Assembly (NCBI GenBank): GCA_028287345.1
Contig: JAQBPV010000442.1
Location: forward strand, 1 to 64,000
DNA from: Gemmatimonadota bacterium
GTDB taxonomy: Bacteria > Gemmatimonadota > Gemmatimonadetes > Gemmatimonadales > Gemmatimonadaceae
DNA length: 64,000 nt
Reading direction: 5' to 3'
This document shows positions 8,475 through 16,196 of this stretch, piece after piece. Under the pieces are notes generated by a model. The model worked only from the letters and a program-made list of their open reading frames with translations. It was not told the DNA's origin and made no database searches. The number at the start of each line of letters is the position of its first letter. Position 1 is the first letter of the stretch. A program made the position numbers and the translations under genes.

Positions 8475-9151
8475 GAGATCACGCCGCGTTTCTTGAGGAT
8501 CTCATCGATCTCACCCTTGAACAGTACTCCGGCGTCGATCTCGGCAACGCGCTTCTGCTCGCGCGCGACGAGTGCAAGCACCAACTCGAGCACGTCACTC
8601 GCCTCCTCGCGCGGAACGATCACCACGCCGTCGGCGTCGCCGATCACGAGGTCGCCGGGCATGACGACGGCATTGCCGCACGAAATCGGCACGTTGATCT
8701 CACCCGGTCCGTCCTTGTCGCAACCGCCCGCGCACACCGTGCGGCTGAACGCCGGAAAGCCGAGCGCAGCGATCTGCTCGATGTCACGAATGGCGCCATC
8801 GACAACGATACCGCCGAGACGCGCGCCAACTGCCGAGCGACACATCAGCTCGCCGAAGACGGCGCTCGTCCTGTTGCCATTCGTGCTGACGAGGACGACG
8901 TCACCTGGCTGCGCGACCTGGATCGCCTTGTGGACCATGAGATTGTCCGCCGGACGCGCATCGACCGTCACGGCTACACCACAGATCGACAGCCCGGAGC
9001 GCTGCTGGATCTCGGGATCCATGAAATGGAATCGACCCATCGCGTCGGCGACGTTCGGCGATGCCATGCCGCGGTACCGCTCCACCAACTCCGCGCTGAT
9101 GCGTGGAACGTCAGTCCTGATCCGAAATCCGATCTTGCCCTGCTCCGTCAT
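8471..9151 (-). CDS. RraA-family 4-hydroxy-4-methyl-2-oxoglutarate-type aldolase
   Basis: This 226-residue protein has the RraA/HMG-aldolase fold. The metal/pyruvate-binding pattern GARLGGIVVDGAIRDIE (about residues 111-127) is conserved, as is GDLVIGDADGVVIVP (about 165-180). The N-terminal segment includes NVADAMGR. Catalytic members cleave 4-hydroxy-2-oxo dicarboxylates to pyruvate plus an oxo acid, and many also decarboxylate oxaloacetate; the RNase E inhibitor subgroup lacks such a context. An AAGGAG Shine-Dalgarno five bases before the ATG at 9151 makes the start secure and suggests a strong internal ribosome entry after the 108-base gap that follows the BNR gene. It overlaps the aminotransferase start by 4 bases. 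Confidence 0.85.
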   Translation of the reverse strand: MTEQGKIGFRIRTDVPRISAELVERYRGMASPNVADAMGRFHFMDPEIQQRSGLSICGVAVTVDARPADNLMVHKAIQVAQPGDVVLVSTNGNRTSAVFGELMCRSAVGARLGGIVVDGAIRDIEQIAALGFPAFSRTVCAGGCDKDGPGEINVPISCGNAVVMPGDLVIGDADGVVIVPREEASDVLELVLALVAREQKRVAEIDAGVLFKGEIDEILKKRGVIS

Positions 9152-9259
9152 CTCGCTCCTTGGTGATTGACTATCAGCAGCGCAGAGCCCGGCGCACGTC
9201 GCGCACTCACGAGATCAACACTCGCGACCAGACTCTGTACCAATGGTTCGACGTCCGCT

Positions 9260-12200
9260 TCACATGAGGGGACCATTCGGCACGATCGGCTTGAGGTTGG
9301 CCTGTCGCAGCAGCTCGTTCACCCTGACGAGTTGTGTACGAGATATCTGCCCGAGCCGCTCCAGCTGCACGCCAAGCCTCGTGGAGAGCTCGCCGAAGAC
9401 CACCTGCGACTGCCGCGACGGGCGAGTGTCCGCACCGGTCGACACGGCGTACACATTGGCCAGCTTGTTCGTCAGCCTGGGTCCGAAGTGCTTGATGTCG
9501 CTTTCGGCGGCGACGCGTACCTCGTACACCTCGCTCTCGATGGCGCTCATCTGCGCGCTCAGATCCTGCGCGGCTGCCGCGATGGTGCGATCCTGCGTCT
9601 GCTTCAACCGCTCGTTGATCTGCGCCTTGATGTCGCGGATGCGAACGACCGCCGACGTAGCGTCGTTGAGACGACGATGCGTGGCAAGGGCGAACTCCTC
9701 CTGGGCGACGAGGTCCGCAGCTTCGACATCGGCGATGCGTGGGTCGCGATTGATGCTGAACGAGCGCTCGCTTTTCACGCCGTCGGCATTGATGCGGATC
9801 GTATACTTGCCCGGCAGCACGCGGGGACCGTCGACATTGGCGTCGCGGAGCCGCAGACCGGTGAAGTCCGCTGCGGGAGGATAGCGCAAATCCCAGACGA
9901 CACGATGCAGTCCAGCGGCGGTGGACACGATGGGATCGGGAGTCGACGAGCCCCAGCGTGGACCGTTCACCACGTGTCCGAGTGAGTTGCGGATCGGCAC
10001 CCTCGGCTTCGACTCGGGCGTACCGGTGAAGGTTCGCACGACTTGCCCAGTGCCGTTGACGATTTCCATGGTGACGCGCTTCGCCGGCTGCGCGAGGGAA
10101 TAGAAGACGTTCAACGCGTTCACACCCGGCACGAGCGTCTGCGAGTAGTCGACGCCATTCGATTGCTGGGCTGTCGTGCGGATCGCGTCGGCTGGCGTGT
10201 AGAGATGAAGCGGCGACCTCAACGACGTCGTGGACAACTCGCGAAGGGCCGAGATGTCATCGAGGATGTAGATGCCACGTCCGAACGTGGAGATGACGAC
10301 GTCATTGTCCTTGACATCGATGTCGGATACCTGGACGTCCGGCAGTCCGAGCGAAATGCGTTGCCAGTGCGCACCCGTGTCGAACGAGATGTACGGTGCG
10401 TGCTCGGCACCCGCGAAGAGCAGGCCTTTCCGAACGGGATCTTCGCGCACCGCGCGAACGAAATCGCCTTCCTCGATGCCGTTGACGATCTTCGTCCACG
10501 TGGCGCCGAAATCTTCCGTCTTGAAGATGTATGGCGCGATGTCCTGCAGCTTGTACTTCTCGGCGGCGAGATACGCCGTGCCGGCGGAATGCGGCGATGT
10601 CGTGATGAGGCTCGCCTTCGCGAAGTCCGGCATGCCCGGCGGCGTGACGTTCTTCCATGTCTTGCCGCCATCGCGCGTGACGTGAATGCGGCCGTCGTCA
10701 GAGCCGGTCCAGATGATGTTCGCGTCGAGCTTGGTCAGGCCGATGGTGAAGATCGTCGCGTAGTAATCCGTGCCACTGTGATCGTTGATCGGCATGTCGG
10801 AGCCGACGAGCGTCTTGGGGTCAGCGCGCGTGAGGTCGGGGCTGATGCGTTCCCAATCCAGGCCACCGTTCTTCGTCCGCCACAGGTGCTGCGATCCCGC
10901 GTAGACCACCGACGGATCCTGCGGCGACATGAGGATCGGGAAGGTCCACTGGAAGCGCTCCTTGAGTTGATTGGGGCGTTCCCCGTCGGACATGTCCGGC
11001 CAGATGTCGATGTCCTGTTTCTGCCCCGTCGCGCGGTCGTATCGCACCATGCCGCCGCGCTGCGAGCCGCCGTATCCAAGCGTCGTCTTCGTCGGATGCA
11101 TGGCAATGTATCCCTGTTCGCCTGCCGGACCGAGATACCAGAAGTCGCCATTGCCATCGCTCGGCACGCACTTGGAGGAGTTGTCCTGGTGCGCGCCACA
11201 GACGAGATAGGGGAAATCGTTCGTCGTCGTGATGTGATAGATCTGCGCCGTGGTGTAGTCGCGGTTGGTCCACGTCTGGCCGCCGTTGACGGTGACGTTC
11301 GCTCCGCCGTCATTCGCCTCGACGATGCGATTGGTGTTGCCCGGGTCGATCCACATGTCCTGATTGTCGCCATGTGGTGTGGAGATGGTGCGATACGTCT
11401 TGCCGCCGTCATCGGAGCGATAGACGTTGCGGTTGAGGACGTAAATGCGATCGCGCGCCTTCGGATCGGCGTAGATGCGCACGTAGTATTCGGCGCGATG
11501 GGCCAGCGCGTTGTCGCCGTTGATGCGCTCCCACGTGGCGCCTGCGTCGCTCGAGCTGAACACGCCGGCGCTGTCGGGGTCCGCTTCGATCACGGAGTAC
11601 AGGCGATTGCGATCGGCGCCGGATACGGCGATGGCAATCTTCCCGATGCGGCCCTTGGGCAACCCCGGATTGCGCGTGAGCTCCGTCCAGTGGTCGCCGC
11701 CGTCGGTCGTCTTGAAGATGCCACTCGTGGTGCCGGTCACGCCGCCCCACGGCGGACGCACGGCGTCCCACACAGTCGCGTAGAGTGTCCGCGGGTCTGC
11801 CGGATCCATCACGAGATCGGAGACGCCTGCGGTGTTGCTACGGAACAGAACTCGTGTCCAGTTCACGCCACCATCGCTCGAGCGATACACGCCGCGCTCG
11901 GGATTGGGGCCGTAGGGATCTCCGAGCACCGCGGCGTAGACGAGGTTGCAGTCCGTCGGATGCACGCGCATGCGCGTGATGGCGGTCTGTCCCGTACTCG
12001 ACGCGAGACCGATGTGCTTCCACGTCTTGCCTGCGTCGCGCGACGCGTATGCTCCGTCTCCGGTATTCATCTGCGCACGCCACTGTCCCTCACCGGTGCC
12101 GATGTAGACGACATCGGGGTTGGCCGCGCATACACCGATGGCACCGACGGAGGAACTCTTCATGAAGCCGTCGGTTACCGCACCCCAGCTGGTGCCGCCA

Positions 12201-12460
12201 TCCGTCGTCTTCCAGAGACCACCGCCGGTGGCGCCGAAATAATATTCGAGTGGACGACTCGAACTGCCGTGGACGGCAATCGACCGACCACCCATTCGCG
12301 GACCGACGCTTCGCCAACTCCACAGTTCCGCCATGCTCTGGACAGCCGGCATTGCCGCCGCGCTACCCTGTGCGGTGGCGAGGCGAGGGAGGAACAACGT
12401 CAGCGCGAGAGACGTGACAACCGTGACGCGCGAGCGCAGGCTGCAATGCGATGGGTTCAC
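9260..12460 (-). CDS. Secreted BNR/sortilin (VPS10)-like beta-propeller protein
   Basis: This 1066-residue exported protein has a signal peptide ending near LPRLATAQ. The mature part has many Asp-box/BNR units (KTTDGGTSW, SSDAGATWE, HVTRDGGKTW and others), the pattern of sortilin-like and exo-alpha-sialidase-like propellers. The C-terminal third (about residues 780-1066) is an Ig-like/helical tail typical of this family. The catalytic residues of true sialidases are not evident, so a binding or structural role is more likely than glycosidase activity. It starts with GTG at 12460, overlapping the aldehyde dehydrogenase stop by 4 bases (GTGA), so it is translationally coupled to a cytoplasmic enzyme. 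A paralogue lies at 44258-47374. Confidence 0.85.
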   Translation of the reverse strand: MNPSHCSLRSRVTVVTSLALTLFLPRLATAQGSAAAMPAVQSMAELWSWRSVGPRMGGRSIAVHGSSSRPLEYYFGATGGGLWKTTDGGTSWGAVTDGFMKSSSVGAIGVCAANPDVVYIGTGEGQWRAQMNTGDGAYASRDAGKTWKHIGLASSTGQTAITRMRVHPTDCNLVYAAVLGDPYGPNPERGVYRSSDGGVNWTRVLFRSNTAGVSDLVMDPADPRTLYATVWDAVRPPWGGVTGTTSGIFKTTDGGDHWTELTRNPGLPKGRIGKIAIAVSGADRNRLYSVIEADPDSAGVFSSSDAGATWERINGDNALAHRAEYYVRIYADPKARDRIYVLNRNVYRSDDGGKTYRTISTPHGDNQDMWIDPGNTNRIVEANDGGANVTVNGGQTWTNRDYTTAQIYHITTTNDFPYLVCGAHQDNSSKCVPSDGNGDFWYLGPAGEQGYIAMHPTKTTLGYGGSQRGGMVRYDRATGQKQDIDIWPDMSDGERPNQLKERFQWTFPILMSPQDPSVVYAGSQHLWRTKNGGLDWERISPDLTRADPKTLVGSDMPINDHSGTDYYATIFTIGLTKLDANIIWTGSDDGRIHVTRDGGKTWKNVTPPGMPDFAKASLITTSPHSAGTAYLAAEKYKLQDIAPYIFKTEDFGATWTKIVNGIEEGDFVRAVREDPVRKGLLFAGAEHAPYISFDTGAHWQRISLGLPDVQVSDIDVKDNDVVISTFGRGIYILDDISALRELSTTSLRSPLHLYTPADAIRTTAQQSNGVDYSQTLVPGVNALNVFYSLAQPAKRVTMEIVNGTGQVVRTFTGTPESKPRVPIRNSLGHVVNGPRWGSSTPDPIVSTAAGLHRVVWDLRYPPAADFTGLRLRDANVDGPRVLPGKYTIRINADGVKSERSFSINRDPRIADVEAADLVAQEEFALATHRRLNDATSAVVRIRDIKAQINERLKQTQDRTIAAAAQDLSAQMSAIESEVYEVRVAAESDIKHFGPRLTNKLANVYAVSTGADTRPSRQSQVVFGELSTRLGVQLERLGQISRTQLVRVNELLRQANLKPIVPNGPLM

Positions 12461-13932
12461 TGGACGGTCCGCTTACCGTGAAGGCTGATGGTGATGAGTC
12501 GTTCGTCGGTCATCTCTTCGATCGCGTAACGAGGCCCTTCCCTGCCGAAACCACTGTCCTTGACGCCGCCGTACGGCATCAGGTCCACGCGGCTGCTCGA
12601 TGTCTCATTGATGTGCACCGCGCCGACGCGCAGTCGGCGACCCGCCGACATCGCACGATCGATGTCTTGCGTGAACACCCCCGCGGCGAGCCCGTACGGC
12701 GTGGCATTCACGTGATCCAGCGCGTCATCGAATACATCGAACGGCATGATCGAGATCACGGGCGCGAAGATCTCGTCCTTGATGACACGCATCCCGGCAT
12801 TCGTGCCGAGGAGGATCGTCGGTGCGACCAATGCGCCGGAGCGAGTGCCGCCCTCCGCCAGGGTGGCGCCGCCGGACACCGCCTCGTCGATCCAACTCGA
12901 CGCGCGTTCCGCCTCGGACTCGGTGATCATCGGGCCGACGAGCGTCGCGTCATCGTACGGATCGCCGATGACAGACGACCGCAGGCGCTCGACCAACATC
13001 TCCGCGAAGCGGTCGACGATCGCGCGTTGCACGTACAGCCGCTGCACCGACGTGCACACCTGCCCCGCCTTGCGAAAGCTGGCATTCAGACATCGCGGGA
13101 GCGCTCTCTCGAGATCGGCATCTTCGCAGACGATGGTGCTGGCGATGCTGCCCAACTCGAGTGACGAGCGTCGTAGCCCGATCGCTCGATGAAGCGCGCG
13201 ACCGACTTCCGTGCTGCCCGTGAACGTATAGAAGGCCACATCCTGCTCGGCGGCGAGCCACTGCCCCACGTCACGTCCATCGCCGTGAACCAGGTTGAGA
13301 TGTCCCGCTGGAAGTCCCGCGTCGAGCAATATCTCGCACAACAGCGCGGCGCTCAGCGGCGTGAGACTCGCAGGTTTCAACACCACAGTGTTTCCAGCAG
13401 CCAATGCCGGTGCCACCTTGTGCGCCACCGTATTCAACGGGGAGTTGAACGGCGTTATCGCCACGACCACGCCGAGTGGCATGCGCACAGTGAAGGCCAT
13501 GCGGTGCGCGGTTCCTGGCGCGCCGTCGATGGGCACCATCTCGCCGTGAATACGCTTTGCCTCTTCGCCAGAGAGGAGCAGTGTCTGGATGGCGCGATCC
13601 ACTTCGCCATTCGCGTCGGAGACCGTGAATCCAGTCTCCGCAACAATGCTCGCGATCATCGGAACGCGTCGTTCGCCCAGGAGTGCGGCGGCGCGGTGCA
13701 GAATCTCGTAGCGGGCGTAGGGCGCGAGCGGATGTTGCTCGAACGACGTGCGCGCCGACGACACAGCCAACGCGACCTGCTGCCGCGATGCGCGCGCGAC
13801 CTCAGCCAGCGGTTCCCCGGTCACCTTGTGACGCACGACGAACGGCCGCTCGCCATCGACCCACGCGGAGTCGATGAACATGCGACCCGCGTTCGCACGC
13901 GGCGCCGGCGAGTGGGGAATCGACACGGTCAC
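12457..13932 (-). CDS. NAD(P)-dependent aldehyde dehydrogenase
   Basis: This 491-residue protein is a standard ALDH-superfamily enzyme that oxidises an aldehyde to its acid. The catalytic cysteine is in GQVCTSVQRL and the general-base glutamate in LELG. The cofactor motif FTGSTEVGRAL and the C-terminal PYGGVKDSGFGREG are also present. The open frame runs upstream to 14247, but the GTG at 13932 overlaps the stop of the preceding dehydrogenase by 4 bases (GTGA) and places the first conserved residues correctly. It resembles lactaldehyde/succinate-semialdehyde/vanillin-type enzymes, though the substrate cannot be fixed. A plausible source of aldehyde is the ThDP-dependent enzyme at the head of the same run of genes. 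Confidence 0.9.
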   Translation of the reverse strand: MTVSIPHSPAPRANAGRMFIDSAWVDGERPFVVRHKVTGEPLAEVARASRQQVALAVSSARTSFEQHPLAPYARYEILHRAAALLGERRVPMIASIVAETGFTVSDANGEVDRAIQTLLLSGEEAKRIHGEMVPIDGAPGTAHRMAFTVRMPLGVVVAITPFNSPLNTVAHKVAPALAAGNTVVLKPASLTPLSAALLCEILLDAGLPAGHLNLVHGDGRDVGQWLAAEQDVAFYTFTGSTEVGRALHRAIGLRRSSLELGSIASTIVCEDADLERALPRCLNASFRKAGQVCTSVQRLYVQRAIVDRFAEMLVERLRSSVIGDPYDDATLVGPMITESEAERASSWIDEAVSGGATLAEGGTRSGALVAPTILLGTNAGMRVIKDEIFAPVISIMPFDVFDDALDHVNATPYGLAAGVFTQDIDRAMSAGRRLRVGAVHINETSSSRVDLMPYGGVKDSGFGREGPRYAIEEMTDERLITISLHGKRTVQ

Positions 13933-14813
13933 GTCGGGTCTGCTGCGCGCAGTACTGCGATGACTTCGCGATAGCCAGGCATCTCGTTCGTGTCGCGCTT
14001 CGCGTGTGTCCGTTCCGCTGCCCACCGCAGTCGCTGCGCCGCGCCACGAGCCATCATTGGCTCGATGCCCATCTCGGTGAGTGTGTCGACGACCTCGTTC
14101 ATCTCGTCGGCCCGCCGCAGCCCATGCCGTGCCGTTCGGCTCAGCATGTAGTTCGCGCGCGCGACCCAATCCATTCCCGGTGTCGAGCGCGACATGCTGT
14201 CGAGAACATGTCGCTCGACGCCGGTCTGCGATGCTGCCAAGAGGCACTCCATGAGGAGTGCCTCGGTGCCCTTCACGAGAATGCTCTGAAAGAGCTTGGC
14301 GGCCGCAGCGTCACCAACGTGCGGTGACAGAATCTCCATTTCCATGCCGAAGGGACTGAGGAGCGCCACGAGATCCGCCGACGCAGCGCCGGCGAGGAGA
14401 ATCGGCACGCGATGGAGGCGCGGCGGTACAGCGGCCATCACGCCCGCATCGACATAGCGTGCGCCGAAGCTCTCGACGAGTTGTTGTGCGTTGCGCTTCA
14501 CCGCCGGCGCGGCGGAGTTCATGTCGACGAAGAACTGTCCCTCGCGCAGATGTGGCGCGGCCGCCGCTGCGGCGGCGAGGCAGTTCGACGTCACGACGGT
14601 CGAAAACACCACATCGCACGGCGCCATCATCTCGGCGTTCGAGTCGACGAGCGTCGCCCCAGCGTCCTCGGCGCGCTCACACAGCGAGCGCCGCGCAGCA
14701 GGCTCGGAGACGAGGATGTCATACGCTCTCGCCTGCACGCCCTGGGGTGTCATGCCCTTCGCAACTGCGTGCCCCACCTCGCCGAACCCGATGAACCCGA
14801 TGCAGGTCGTCAT
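13929..14813 (-). CDS. 3-hydroxyisobutyrate/threonate dehydrogenase-like oxidoreductase (DUF1932 C-terminus)
   Basis: This 294-residue beta-hydroxyacid dehydrogenase has the N-terminal NAD(P) motif IGFIGFGEVGHAVA. The substrate Ser region is in VDMNSAAPAVK, and the catalytic-lysine helix reads GDAAAAKLFQSILVKG. The C-terminal part with the STPGMDW segment looks like the DUF1932 type found in phosphogluconate-dehydrogenase-like enzymes. The ATG at 14813 overlaps the MmgE/PrpD stop by 4 bases (ATGA); the frame is open to 14888, but that extension overlaps the neighbour more and lacks conserved residues. The family oxidises 3-hydroxy acids or reduces semialdehydes or 2-oxo acids. Its position before the aldehyde dehydrogenase suggests that the two act on consecutive intermediates. 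Confidence 0.85.
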   Translation of the reverse strand: MTTCIGFIGFGEVGHAVAKGMTPQGVQARAYDILVSEPAARRSLCERAEDAGATLVDSNAEMMAPCDVVFSTVVTSNCLAAAAAAAPHLREGQFFVDMNSAAPAVKRNAQQLVESFGARYVDAGVMAAVPPRLHRVPILLAGAASADLVALLSPFGMEMEILSPHVGDAAAAKLFQSILVKGTEALLMECLLAASQTGVERHVLDSMSRSTPGMDWVARANYMLSRTARHGLRRADEMNEVVDTLTEMGIEPMMARGAAQRLRWAAERTHAKRDTNEMPGYREVIAVLRAADPT

Positions 14814-16180
14814 ACGCTGACCGGCTCGGCGGCGTGAGCACTGTCTGGCGCGAGGTCGCAGGTCGTCTCGATGCCGTCGAGTGCCCACAACGTGTCGAGC
14901 AAACGTTCAGCGCGCGCGCTGCCGATCACCGGATCGGCGAGCTCGCGGAACTTGTCGCTGAGCTCCGCGTCGGTGAGCGGCAAGTCGGGATCACCTTTGC
15001 GAGTCGGCTGGAGGAACTCTAGGCGTCTGCCGTCGCGCGTGTGCACGATCACGCGTGCCGCGCGCTGCTGCGGAAATTGCGCGTCGAGCTCCGGGCTCAC
15101 ACGCAGCTCGAATGTCTGCATGAGACGCCGGACGTCCGGATTCCGGAGGCGCTCATGACTGAACGCATCGAGCCGTACGCTGCCGTGGACGAATGCCGAC
15201 GAGACGACGTAGGGAAGACTGAACTTCGCCTCGAACTCGGTTGTCGGCGTGGCATTGCCTGTAACGTCGAGCGCCGTCTGATAGGTCTCGACCTCGATGT
15301 GGTCGATGTCCTCCCCGCTGATTCCGTCGCGCTCGCGAATGATCAGCGCGCCGTCGATCGCCGCAAAGGTATGGCCGCAGCAACCGTGGTTCTTGAAGGT
15401 CATCGCCGTGATGTTGTAGCGCGTCCCGAGATCGGCGACGGCAGCGCTCCAGTCACAGTCCTGACTCATGGCGCGGCCCATGCCGCGCTCTCCATCGAGC
15501 ATGTCGGCGGCGCCTGTCACTCCCTGCTGGGCGAGCATCGCGGCGAGCAGGCCACCCTCGGCGGCGCGGCCGGCGTGGAGCGGCTTGCTCATCGCATCCG
15601 AGCGGAAGGCCTGCTGGAGTCCCGCGGCGAACGTCGCGCTCGTGGCGAGTGCATGCCCGATCTGCGTCTCGTCGAGCTCGAACACCGTCGCTGCGGCGAC
15701 GGCGGCACCGAACGTTCCCACGGTGCCGGTCGTATGCCAGTACTTGTAGTGCGCCGGCTTGAGCGCAACGGCGATGCGCGTCGAGATCTCATAGCCGATG
15801 ATGACGGCGCGGAGCAGCGCGTCACCGGATGCACCGACGCTCTGCGCGGCCGCCAGCGCGGCAGCGATGACCGGTGCGCCCGGGTGATACATGGCGTCGC
15901 GGAAGATGTCGTCGAACTCCACGGTGTGCGATGCCGTTCCGTTCACGAGCGCCGCCGTCCGTGCCGTCGCGCGCACACCTGACGGATACAACACGGCGTC
16001 ACCGTGGCCGACGTCGTCGGCCAGCGCCATGACGAGGGACGTCGCAGGTGCTATCGCCCCGCCGGGCAGCAGGGCGGCGAACCAATCGATGATCGCGCGC
16101 TTGGTGGCATGCTCGACCTCGGGCGACGGCACGTTGATCCGCTCCGCGACCGCATACTTCGCAAGGGTCTGCTGCAACAT
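14810..16180 (-). CDS. MmgE/PrpD family protein (2-methylcitrate dehydratase-like)
   Basis: This 456-residue protein shows the MmgE/PrpD pattern. The motif VEFDDIFRDAMYHPGAPVI (about residues 88-106) carries the conserved Asp and His residues, HTTGTVGTFGAA (about 149-160) follows, and the segment KNHGCCGHTFAAIDG contains further conserved residues. Family members include 2-methylcitrate dehydratase, cis-aconitate decarboxylase and iminodisuccinate epimerase, all acting on polycarboxylates without a metal cluster. I chose the ATG at 16180; the frame is open to 16303, but that would overlap the upstream gene. In a locus with TcuAB and an aconitase-like pair, a tricarboxylate or substituted succinate substrate is likely, though not provable here. 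Confidence 0.87.
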   Translation of the reverse strand: MLQQTLAKYAVAERINVPSPEVEHATKRAIIDWFAALLPGGAIAPATSLVMALADDVGHGDAVLYPSGVRATARTAALVNGTASHTVEFDDIFRDAMYHPGAPVIAAALAAAQSVGASGDALLRAVIIGYEISTRIAVALKPAHYKYWHTTGTVGTFGAAVAAATVFELDETQIGHALATSATFAAGLQQAFRSDAMSKPLHAGRAAEGGLLAAMLAQQGVTGAADMLDGERGMGRAMSQDCDWSAAVADLGTRYNITAMTFKNHGCCGHTFAAIDGALIIRERDGISGEDIDHIEVETYQTALDVTGNATPTTEFEAKFSLPYVVSSAFVHGSVRLDAFSHERLRNPDVRRLMQTFELRVSPELDAQFPQQRAARVIVHTRDGRRLEFLQPTRKGDPDLPLTDAELSDKFRELADPVIGSARAERLLDTLWALDGIETTCDLAPDSAHAAEPVSV

Positions 16181-16196
16181 GGGGACAGTCCTCTCG

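Noticed and set aside
9260-12460. True sialidase/glycosyl hydrolase function for the BNR proteins
   Set aside because: Asp boxes are abundant, but the arginine triad and catalytic residues of sialidases cannot be identified; sortilin-like propeller is the safer call.
10043-12481. 812-codon plus-strand open frame opposite the BNR gene
   Set aside because: The composition is Arg/Val/Asp-heavy without domains; the minus strand has clear Asp-box repeats and a signal peptide.
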